From contig JAFTUB010000137.1 of NCBI GenBank assembly GCA_017466495.1, positions 1 through 7,832 on the forward strand: DNA of 7,832 bases. Reading direction: 5' to 3'. The first letter of the stretch is position 1; each line of letters begins with the position of its first letter. The notes under the pieces are model-generated. The model saw only the letters and a program-made list of their open reading frames with translations. It made no database searches and was not told the DNA's origin. Positions 1-6,399 of the stretch are shown in pieces. Position numbers and translations under genes: made by a program. This DNA comes from Clostridia bacterium. Lineage in GTDB: Bacteria > Bacillota > Clostridia > Oscillospirales > CAG-272.

Positions 1-588
1 CCGCAGCAGCCGGGTCAGAGCGCTGCTCTCAGGCTCGGATTCGGAGGAGGGGCCGCAGTTTTCGCTGTGGATGCGGGCGGCAAAATCGGCCGTCGCATAA
101 TTGCGGTCCAGGCATACTCCCCGGGCATTGCCCTGCCAATGGGAGAAGTCGTTGCTGCCGCTGTTCATGGTCAGCAGACGTTCCCGCAGAATGTGATCCT
201 CTGCCACCCCGTGCAGGGTGTATCCGATGCCGTCGGGGTTGAGCATGGGAAGAAGCTCAATGCGCCGAAGCTCGACCAGATAGCTGAGGTTAACGCCGAA
301 AACCCGGCCGCGGCGGGTGTACAGCTCGCAGTATTCGTTGAGAAATCGGGTCAGTACCGCCGGCGTCATGCGGTCGTCGGCAGCCTGCCCGCCGAAATAG
401 AGGACCCCCGGCCGTCCCTTGCCAAGCCCAAGCAGAGAGAGGGGCTGTCCCAGCATACTGTGCCCCAGGGGAAGTGGATTGATGAAGGGGTAGCGGTCGC
501 AAAGCAGAGAGATAATCTCACCGAAGTGAGGAGCATCGGGGATATCGGGCGAATCGAGGATCCGTTTTTGGGTGTTGGTCTGAGCCAT
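1..588 (-). CDS. M14 zinc carboxypeptidase-like protein, degenerate metal site (3' end outside window)
   Basis: Reading the minus strand from the ATG at 588 gives 196 open codons running off the window at position 1. GAAAGGA at 596-602 is the ribosome binding site, 7 nt before the ATG. No signal peptide or LysM repeat is seen, so the protein is probably cytoplasmic. Family landmarks: residues 41-48 resemble the IGxSxxGRPL entry motif, 62-67 are VLYFGG, 114-120 are PMLNPDG, 154-163 are NARGVCLDRN, and 180-189 resemble the GPxPESEPE segment of bacterial gamma-D-glutamyl-diamino acid peptidase-type M14 proteins. Family members normally carry an HxxE zinc motif just after the FGG strand. Here the stretch is QAADD (68-72), with no His and with Asp in place of Glu. 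The DLN of the usual DLNRN/DLNHN motif is CLD. The third zinc ligand would lie beyond the window. Fold membership is fairly secure; catalytic activity is doubtful. The gene is divergent from the membrane protein at 718. Confidence 0.8.
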   Translation of the reverse strand, partial: MAQTNTQKRILDSPDIPDAPHFGEIISLLCDRYPFINPLPLGHSMLGQPLSLLGLGKGRPGVLYFGGQAADDRMTPAVLTRFLNEYCELYTRRGRVFGVNLSYLVELRRIELLPMLNPDGIGYTLHGVAEDHILRERLLTMNSGSNDFSHWQGNARGVCLDRNYATADFAARIHSENCGPSSESEPESSALTRLLR

Positions 589-717
589 GATGTTGTCCTT
601 TCTGCAATAAGAATTGCTCCATTCTATGCCGGGGAGGACAAAATGTTTACAAAAGAGGGGTAGCTTTTTTCGCCCGGATGTGATACACTATAAAAAAACA
701 CCGAAAAGGATATGACC
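589..717. other. divergent intergenic region with both 5' leaders
   Basis: This 129-bp stretch separates the two divergent genes and should hold promoters for both. On the plus strand an extended -10 lies at 681-689. On the minus strand CATAGAAT (621-628) is the best -10-like element upstream of the M14 gene; it resembles a sporulation sigma-E -10 more than a sigma-A pair, but the evidence is weak. AT-rich runs at 641-654 and 690-698 fit a regulatory region. No riboswitch-like structure was recognised. Confidence 0.5.
681..689 (+). promoter_or_regulatory. possible extended -10 promoter for the membrane protein gene
   Basis: TGATACACT fits an extended -10 pattern (TGn followed by TACACT, four of six matches to TATAAT), 28 nt before the ATG at 718. 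The hexamer 17 bp upstream (661-666, TAGCTT) is a poor -35, so the assignment depends on the extended -10 and on position. Low confidence. Confidence 0.3.
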
Positions 718-1419
718 ATGTCAAATACTTCTGCCGCACCCAAGCGGCCAACCCTCCTTCTGCTGATCCTTACCTTTGGGCTCCACGCCCTGCGTGCCTT
801 TGTGATCTGTCCCCTCAAGGTGCAGGTGAACACCAATATTGTGTACATGACTACGGTGTGGCCGGTGGTTCTTGATGTGCTGGCCGATCTTTTGCAGATG
901 GCGGTGATCTACATTGCCTTTGCCTTCATTTTGGAAACGTTTTTCCATCAGGGCTTTCACCGTGCGATGCCCTTGATTTTGGGATACATCGGCGCCTTTG
1001 TTTTCGGCGCGGCAGCCAACCTGGTGATGGATGTTACTGTGGGGGGCGGCGGGGAATATTTCGTATATCTCCTTTTTCCCACCTTGGCCGGCATTGGTCA
1101 GGAGCTTCTTCAGCTGGGGGTTGTGCTCATCATTGCCAGGATCATCAAATTTCAGGATATCGGACCGGTCTGCCCGCCGGAGAAGATTTTCTCGGCGCAC
1201 AATGGCCTGCAGCTGTCCGCCCTGTGTGCGGCAGGAGTAACGGCGTTATTTCGCCTTACCGCACGGATTATTTATGATATCGACCTGGGCCTGCCTGCAT
1301 CGGCGGCCGAGACCGTGGAGATGGTGTCCGGTTACGCGGGGGATCTGCTGATCCCGGCGCTTGGGTATCTGGGGATGATTCTGCTTCTGATGCGGGGCGG
1401 GGCAAAGACTGCGGAATAA
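718..1419 (+). CDS. predicted six-helix integral membrane protein, unknown function
   Basis: I do not recognise this family. The ATG at 718 is preferred over an in-frame ATG at 712, because the AAAAGGA ribosome binding site (704-710) sits 7 nt before 718 but only 1 nt before 712. The 233-residue product has about six hydrophobic segments, near residues 11-31, 50-74, 83-106, 115-142, 163-187 and 203-225. A short Lys/Arg-containing N-terminus precedes the first helix, and a loop at about 145-162 separates helices 4 and 5. A Gly run (109-112) precedes helix 4. Charged residues near or within helices (such as Asp53, Asp57, Glu129, Arg179, Arg183) could be functional, but no transporter or enzyme motif is evident. 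It is followed by its own terminator, so it is probably monocistronic. Its divergent neighbour is the M14-like gene, which says little about its role. Confidence 0.8.
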   Translation: MSNTSAAPKRPTLLLLILTFGLHALRAFVICPLKVQVNTNIVYMTTVWPVVLDVLADLLQMAVIYIAFAFILETFFHQGFHRAMPLILGYIGAFVFGAAANLVMDVTVGGGGEYFVYLLFPTLAGIGQELLQLGVVLIIARIIKFQDIGPVCPPEKIFSAHNGLQLSALCAAGVTALFRLTARIIYDIDLGLPASAAETVEMVSGYAGDLLIPALGYLGMILLLMRGGAKTAE

Positions 1420-1432
1420 ACAAGACAATCCC

Positions 1433-1460
1433 AAGGACGGCACTCCGTGCCGTCCTTTTT
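1433..1460 (+). terminator. intrinsic terminator after the membrane protein gene
   Basis: A perfect 11-bp inverted repeat, AAGGACGGCAC (1433-1443) with GTGCCGTCCTT (1447-1457), encloses a 3-nt loop, and the 3' arm runs into a five-T tract (1456-1460). It lies 14 nt after the stop codon at 1417-1419, ending that transcript and insulating the ruvC promoter downstream. Confidence 0.93.
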
Positions 1461-1486
1461 GTGTCGGAATAATCTTTGCCCCCGGC

Positions 1487-1515
1487 TTGACGGGAGCGGA
1501 ATTTTATGGTATACT
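1487..1515 (+). promoter_or_regulatory. sigma-A type promoter of the ruvC operon
   Basis: TTGACG (1487-1492) and TATACT (1510-1515) are separated by exactly 17 bp, and a TGn extension (1507-1509) precedes the -10, giving a near-consensus housekeeping promoter. A second perfect TATAAT occurs at 1518-1523 but has no -35 at the right distance. The start point would lie near 1522, leaving a leader of about 30 nt before ruvC. This is the only convincing promoter upstream of the eight-gene run. Confidence 0.88.
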
Positions 1516-1553
1516 ACTATAATGGGAAAAATCTATCATGAAAGGCATAGGCT

Positions 1554-2054
1554 ATGATCATTCTCGGCATTGACCCCGGGATCGCCATTGTGGGCTGGGG
1601 GGTCATCGAATACAAGGGAAACCGCTTCCGTACCCTGGGCTACGGATCGATTCAGACCCCGAAAACCAGGACCACCTCGGAGCGGCTGGCAGACATTTAC
1701 GATGCTCTCTCGGAGATTATTGACCGCTATCGGCCCGAGCAGATCGCCGTGGAGGAACTGTTCTGGAACACCAACGTCACCACGGGTATCCGTGTGGCGG
1801 AGGCAAGGGGGGTCATTCTCCTCTGCGCACAGCAGAAGGGTTTGGTGATGCAGGAATACACGCCGATGCAGGTCAAGCAGGCCGTGGTGGGCTACGGCAA
1901 GGCCGAGAAAAAGCAGGTTATTGCCATGGTGACCATGATGCTGGGGCTGCCAAAACCGCCCAAGCCCGACGATACCGCCGATGCCCTTGCCATCGCCGTC
2001 TGTCATGCCCACAGCGCGGGAAGCGCGCTGGCGCAATATTATAACAAACCGTAA
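1554..2054 (+). CDS. ruvC: crossover junction endodeoxyribonuclease RuvC
   Basis: RuvC is the dimeric, magnesium-dependent nuclease that cuts Holliday junctions symmetrically during recombinational repair, working with the RuvAB branch-migration motor. The 166-residue product has the full RNase H-like catalytic set: Asp7 in GIDPG at the N-terminus, Glu67 in AVEELF, and Asp140 and Asp143 in the DDTADALA motif, matching E. coli Asp7, Glu66, Asp138 and Asp141. Length is typical (about 160-175). The start is set by AAAGG (1541-1545), 8 nt before the ATG, and by the normal family N-terminus. It is the first gene after the strong promoter. The gene that follows is a methyltransferase, not ruvA, although ruvC is often beside ruvAB. 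Nothing in the sequence suggests loss of function. Confidence 0.97.
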   Translation: MIILGIDPGIAIVGWGVIEYKGNRFRTLGYGSIQTPKTRTTSERLADIYDALSEIIDRYRPEQIAVEELFWNTNVTTGIRVAEARGVILLCAQQKGLVMQEYTPMQVKQAVVGYGKAEKKQVIAMVTMMLGLPKPPKPDDTADALAIAVCHAHSAGSALAQYYNKP

Positions 2055-2069
2055 AACAGGAGACAATAT

Positions 2070-2948
2070 ATGTGGTGTGCTGATCAATGGAAAGACTACC
2101 GCTTGCTCGATGCTTCGACCGGTGAGCGACTGGAGCGGTGGGGGAAGTATATCCTCATCCGCCCCGATCCCCAGATCATTTGGGAGAGCGATAAGACCCA
2201 CCCCGCATGGAAGCGGGCAGATGCCATCTACCACCGCTCCCAGAAGGGCGGAGGAGGATGGGTGAAGAATAAACTCCCCGAAAGCTGGAACATCGGCTAC
2301 GGAGAGCTGACCTTTATGCTCAAGCCCATGGGCTTCAAGCATACCGGCCTTTTCCCCGAGCAGGCCGCCAACTGGGATTGGTTCGGTGAGCTGATCCGCC
2401 GTGCGGGACGGCCCATCAAGGTGCTCAACCTCTTTGCCTATACCGGCGGTGCCACCGTGGCGGCAGCCAAGGCAGGTGCCGCGGTCTGCCATGTAGATGC
2501 GGCCAAGGGCATGGTGGCCCAGGCCAAGGAAAATGCCCGCCTGTCGGGCCTTGCCGATGCTCCCATCCGCTATATCGTGGATGACTGCCGCAAGTTCATC
2601 GAGCGGGAGATCCGTCGGGGCAACCGATACGATGCCATCATCATGGATCCCCCTTCCTACGGCCGCGGGCCGTCGGGAGAGGTGTGGAAGCTGGAGGAAT
2701 GCATCGATGAGTTTGTGGCCCTCGCCGCACAGGTGCTCTCGGATAAGCCCCTCTTTTTCCTGATCAATTCCTACACTACGGGGCTGTCCCCCCTGACCAT
2801 GGCGTACCTGCTTGAGCTGCGTGTCCGCGCACGCTACGGCGGCCGCTGTGAGGCGGGTGAGCTCGCGCTGCCCGTTGAGGCAAGCGGCAGCTTCCTCCCC
2901 TGCGGGGCAAGTGCCCGCTGGCAGGCCGAGGGCGCCGATGCCCGCTGA
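2070..2948 (+). CDS. class I SAM-dependent methyltransferase, RlmI-like catalytic domain (COG1092 type)
   Basis: The 292-residue product is a Rossmann-fold methyltransferase. Motif I is VLNLFAYTGG (118-127), which binds S-adenosylmethionine. HVD (141-143) ends the next strand, and DPPSYGRG (193-200) is motif IV, as in enzymes that methylate bases in nucleic acid. The segment FKHTGLFPEQAANWDW (89-104) and the C-terminal LPCGASARW (276-284) are typical of a bacterial group related to the RlmI/RlmK rRNA methyltransferases but lacking a PUA RNA-binding domain. An rRNA substrate is inference; the exact target is unknown. The start follows CAGGAGA (2057-2063), 6 nt before the ATG, only 15 nt after ruvC stops, so the two are surely co-transcribed. 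No frameshift or missing core motif is seen. Confidence 0.88.
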   Translation: MWCADQWKDYRLLDASTGERLERWGKYILIRPDPQIIWESDKTHPAWKRADAIYHRSQKGGGGWVKNKLPESWNIGYGELTFMLKPMGFKHTGLFPEQAANWDWFGELIRRAGRPIKVLNLFAYTGGATVAAAKAGAAVCHVDAAKGMVAQAKENARLSGLADAPIRYIVDDCRKFIEREIRRGNRYDAIIMDPPSYGRGPSGEVWKLEECIDEFVALAAQVLSDKPLFFLINSYTTGLSPLTMAYLLELRVRARYGGRCEAGELALPVEASGSFLPCGASARWQAEGADAR

Positions 2949-2964
2949 GCCAGCGTATCCAATC

Positions 2965-2978
2965 CACGAAAGGTCGTG
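2965..2978 (+). promoter_or_regulatory. small hairpin presenting the ecfA1 Shine-Dalgarno in its loop
   Basis: CACGA (2965-2969) pairs with TCGTG (2974-2978) around an AAGG loop (2970-2973). The loop is the core of the GAAAGG ribosome binding site 7 nt before the ecfA1 ATG at 2981. A 5-bp stem is marginal in stability and may be chance. Confidence 0.3.
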
Positions 2979-2980
2979 AT

Positions 2981-3868
<888 letters not shown>

Positions 3869-3871
3869 ATC

Positions 3872-3914
3872 GGAGGAAGGCGCACAGACCGCTTCGGCTG
3901 TGACGCCAATTGCA
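3872..3914 (+). promoter_or_regulatory. split ribosome binding site of ecfA2 bridged by a hairpin
   Basis: A strong Shine-Dalgarno, GGAGGAAG (3872-3879), lies 35 nt before the ecfA2 ATG at 3915, too far for direct use, and no other purine-rich site lies nearer. The intervening bases 3880-3906 can fold into an 11-bp hairpin: GCG (3880-3882) with CGC (3904-3906), CACAG (3883-3887) with CTGTG (3898-3902), CCG (3889-3891) with CGG (3895-3897), with single bulged A at 3888 and 3903 and a CTT loop. Folding leaves only 3907-3914, an 8-nt spacer, between Shine-Dalgarno and ATG. The pairing is seen directly; the bridging role is inferred. Confidence 0.6.
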
Positions 3915-4775
3915 ATGAATACACTACAGCTTGAACATATCTCTTATCTGTACAGCGCGGGTACCCCGTATGAGATGCGGGCGCTCGACAATGTCAGCCT
4001 GACCATCCGCGGCGGCACCGTGACGGGACTGATCGGCCACACCGGCTCGGGCAAGTCCACCCTGGTGCAGCTGCTCAACGGCCTCAACCGTCCCACCGAA
4101 GGGCGGGTGCTGATGGACGGTGTCGACATTTGGGAGAAGCCCAAGGAGATCGCCCGCCTGCGCTATCGTGTCGGCCTGGTGATGCAGTACCCCGAATACC
4201 AGCTTTTCGAGGAAACAGTGCGGGCGGATATTGCCTACGGTCCGAAGAATATGGGCCTTTCTCCCGAGGAGGTGGAGGCGAGAGTGCTGGAAGCCGCCGC
4301 ATTTGCGGGGATCTCTCCCGAAATGCTTGACCAGTCTCCCTTTGATCTGTCGGGGGGGCAGAAGCGCCGCGCCGCCATCGCAGGCATTATGGCCATGCGG
4401 CCCGAGGTGCTGGTGCTGGACGAGCCTGCCGCAGGGCTTGACCCGCAGGGGCGGGACGAGATTTTGGGCGGCATCCGCGCATACCGGGAAAAAAGCGGCT
4501 CGACGGTGATCATTGTCAGCCACAGCATGGAGGATATGGCCCGCTACTGTGACGAGCTGATCGTCATGGCCGATGCCAAGCTTTTTATGCAGGGAAGCTG
4601 TGAGGAGATTTTCTCCCATCCCGAGGAGCTGGCGGCGGTGGGGCTGGATGTGCCCCAGATCACCCGCGTGGCACAGCTTCTGCGCAAGCGGGGGCTGGCA
4701 TTGCCCGAGAGCATCTATACCGTGGAGCAGGCAGCCGCCGCGCTTTGCCGTCTGATGGGAGGTGAGGGCGAATGA
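3915..4775 (+). CDS. ecfA2: energy-coupling factor transporter ATPase EcfA2 (CbiO family)
   Basis: EcfA2 is the second ATPase of the ECF heterodimer. The 286-residue product has Walker A GHTGSGKST (41-49), Q-loop Gln91 in MQYPEYQLFEE (the QYPE..LFEE form is typical of EcfA2), signature LSGGQ (145-149), Walker B LVLDEP (Asp169, Glu170) and switch His203. The ATG at 3915 is chosen because the family begins about here, with a short strand leading to the YLYSAGTPYE motif. The reading frame extends upstream to 3804, but that would add 37 unrelated residues and overlap ecfA1 by 65 nt. A GTG at 3900 is in frame but sits inside the proposed hairpin. Start placement is therefore slightly uncertain; the function is not. 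The gene begins 46 nt after ecfA1 and overlaps ecfT by 4 nt. Confidence 0.95.
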   Translation: MNTLQLEHISYLYSAGTPYEMRALDNVSLTIRGGTVTGLIGHTGSGKSTLVQLLNGLNRPTEGRVLMDGVDIWEKPKEIARLRYRVGLVMQYPEYQLFEETVRADIAYGPKNMGLSPEEVEARVLEAAAFAGISPEMLDQSPFDLSGGQKRRAAIAGIMAMRPEVLVLDEPAAGLDPQGRDEILGGIRAYREKSGSTVIIVSHSMEDMARYCDELIVMADAKLFMQGSCEEIFSHPEELAAVGLDVPQITRVAQLLRKRGLALPESIYTVEQAAAALCRLMGGEGE

Positions 4776-5590
4776 GCTCGATCACCCTCGGTCAGTATTT
4801 CCCCGGAAATTCGCTGCTGCATCGCCTTGATCCCCGCTTCAAGATCGTGCTGGCCATTCTCTATATCACAGCTTCCTTCCTTTGCAAGAATATTTGGAGC
4901 TTTGCCGCCCTGGCCATCTCGGCGGTGGTGCTGGTGCTGGTCAGCCGCATTCCCGTTTCCATCGTTCTGCGGGGACTGCGCCCCATTCTGTTCATCATGC
5001 TCTTTACCGTGGTGCTGAATATCTTCCTCACCCGCGGAGAGACACTGCTGGTGGAATTTTGGGTCATTCGCATCTACCTGGAGGGAATCCTGACCGCCGT
5101 TTCCATGGTGCTTCGTATTACCGTGATCATCGTGGGGACCGGAATGTTCCTCACCTATACCACGACGCCGATTGCCTTGACCGATGGCATTGAGCGGCTC
5201 CTCTCTCCCCTTAAGGTCTTCCATCTGCCTGTGCATGAATTTGCCATGATGATGACCATCGCCCTGCGCTTTATTCCTCTGCTCATTGAGGAAACCGAGA
5301 AGATCATGGCCGCACAGAAGGCCCGCGGTGCCGATTTTTCCACCGGGAGCCTGCTCCAACGGGCAAAAGCCCTGATTCCCATTCTGGTGCCTCTCTTTGT
5401 TTCGGCTTTCCGCCGTGCCGATGAGCTGGCGGTGGCCATGGAGTGCCGCTGCTACCGGGGCGGAGAAGGACGCACCCGAATGACCGTTCTCCACGCCACC
5501 GCCGCCGATTGGCTGATGCTTGCTGCGGTGATCCTGTTCGGTGCTTCTCTTGTGCTGATCAACCGGTTTGCACCCGGGTTCACCCTGTGA
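4772..5590 (+). CDS. ecfT: energy-coupling factor transporter transmembrane protein EcfT
   Basis: EcfT is the membrane scaffold that transmits ATP-driven movement from EcfA1/EcfA2 to the substrate-binding S components. The 272-residue product starts with the family-typical GQYFPGNSLLHRLDPRFK segment (7-24), followed by several hydrophobic helices (about 24-38, 43-59, 68-87, 102-128, 155-172, 201-213, 244-264). Two cytoplasmic coupling motifs that contact the ATPases are present: AQKARGADF (181-189, with Ala-Arg-Gly) and MECRCYRGG (223-231). The ATGA overlap with the ecfA2 stop implies translational coupling, backed by a strong Shine-Dalgarno, GGAGGTGA (4758-4765), 6 nt before the ATG. No S component lies beside it, as expected for a shared group II ECF module. 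Confidence 0.96.
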   Translation: MSSITLGQYFPGNSLLHRLDPRFKIVLAILYITASFLCKNIWSFAALAISAVVLVLVSRIPVSIVLRGLRPILFIMLFTVVLNIFLTRGETLLVEFWVIRIYLEGILTAVSMVLRITVIIVGTGMFLTYTTTPIALTDGIERLLSPLKVFHLPVHEFAMMMTIALRFIPLLIEETEKIMAAQKARGADFSTGSLLQRAKALIPILVPLFVSAFRRADELAVAMECRCYRGGEGRTRMTVLHATAADWLMLAAVILFGASLVLINRFAPGFTL

Positions 5591-5604
5591 GCGGGCAGGG
5601 CAGC

Positions 5605-6381
5605 ATGAAGCTGCTGATCACCGTCCGTTATGTGGGGACCCGCTATTGCGGCTATCAGGTCCAGCCCAACGGTCCCACCGTGCAGGCTGCCCTCTGTGCC
5701 GCTGCCGAAGCCCTTTTCGGTTATCCCTGTGACATTGTGGGCTGCAGCCGCACCGACAGCGGCGTGCACGCCGAGTGCTTCTGCGCCACCGTGACCCGCC
5801 GCGGGGAGGATCACCTGCCCACCGCTGTGCCTGTGGATCGCATCCCCCGCGCCCTCTGCCGCCACCTCCCCGAGGATATCGCGGTTTGGTCGGCCAAGTG
5901 GGTGCCCACGGACTTTCACGCCCGCTATGACGTGATTGAAAAAACCTACACCTACCGCATTTGGAACCGCCACGAGCGGGATCCCTTCTTAGCCGATCGG
6001 GTGTGGCACTATCCCTGCCCCATCGGGGAGGAACAGCTGGCCGCCATGCAGGCTGCAGCAGCGCACTATGTGGGAAAACACGATTTCGCCGCCTTCATGG
6101 CTCAGGGATCGTCGGTGAGCACCACGGTGCGCACGGTCACCCACGCCGAGGTGGAGCGGGAGGGGGAGCTGATCCTCTTCCGGGTGTCGGCCGACGGATT
6201 CCTCTACAACATGGTACGCATCATGGCGGGAACCCTGATGGCGGTGGCCGAAGGAAAGATCTCCCCCCATGACATTCCCGATATTCTTGCATCCGGGGAT
6301 CGCTCCCGCGCCGGGATCACCGCACCTGCCTGCGGTTTGTCCCTTTCCCGTGTCGTATATTCCCCCGAATTTTGCATATAA
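5605..6381 (+). CDS. truA: tRNA pseudouridine(38-40) synthase TruA
   Basis: TruA isomerises uridines 38, 39 and 40 in the tRNA anticodon arm to pseudouridine. The 258-residue product shows the catalytic loop CSRTDSGVHA with Asp51 as nucleophile, the N-terminal strand and GYQVQPNGPTVQ segment (17-28), the KTYTYRIWN strand and the family motif around FLYNMVRIMAGTL. Length is typical. The ATG at 5605 gives the normal TruA N-terminus. It has only a weak, close site (AGGG, 5597-5600). An in-frame GTG at 5587 overlaps the ecfT stop but has no ribosome binding site. The frame also extends back to 5443 inside ecfT, without family support. The gene begins 14 nt after ecfT and probably relies partly on translational coupling. 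The ecfA1-ecfA2-ecfT-truA order is widely conserved in Firmicutes. Confidence 0.95.
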   Translation: MKLLITVRYVGTRYCGYQVQPNGPTVQAALCAAAEALFGYPCDIVGCSRTDSGVHAECFCATVTRRGEDHLPTAVPVDRIPRALCRHLPEDIAVWSAKWVPTDFHARYDVIEKTYTYRIWNRHERDPFLADRVWHYPCPIGEEQLAAMQAAAAHYVGKHDFAAFMAQGSSVSTTVRTVTHAEVEREGELILFRVSADGFLYNMVRIMAGTLMAVAEGKISPHDIPDILASGDRSRAGITAPACGLSLSRVVYSPEFCI

Positions 6382-6399
6382 CGTAAAGGAGGTGCCCCC

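Noticed and set aside
67..663. 198-codon plus-strand reading frame opposite the M14-like gene
   Set aside because: It is antisense to a frame that has clear family motifs and a good ribosome binding site, and its own translation resembles nothing.
633..663. Six-codon minicistron (ATG at 643) with GGAGGA just upstream, resembling a leader peptide
   Set aside because: The spacing is only 4 nt, the likely promoter of the downstream gene lies after it (681-689), and no attenuator structure follows.
1518..1523. Second TATAAT as an independent promoter for ruvC
   Set aside because: No acceptable -35 lies 16-18 bp upstream (1495-1500 is AGCGGA). The TTGACG/TATACT pair explains the region better.
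1536..2492. Long minus-strand frame across ruvC and the methyltransferase (also 2834-3862 and 3924-4619)
   Set aside because: These are shadows produced by GC-rich codon use in well-identified plus-strand genes. None has a recognisable motif.
5443..5604. Upstream extension of truA inside ecfT
   Set aside because: The added residues are an out-of-frame reading of ecfT and do not match any TruA N-terminus. The ATG at 5605 gives the normal family start.
6337..6382. Internal promoter near the end of truA (TATATT at 6356, TATAAC at 6377)
   Set aside because: The -10-like hexamers lack a -35 at proper spacing and fall in the AT-rich end of the coding sequence.
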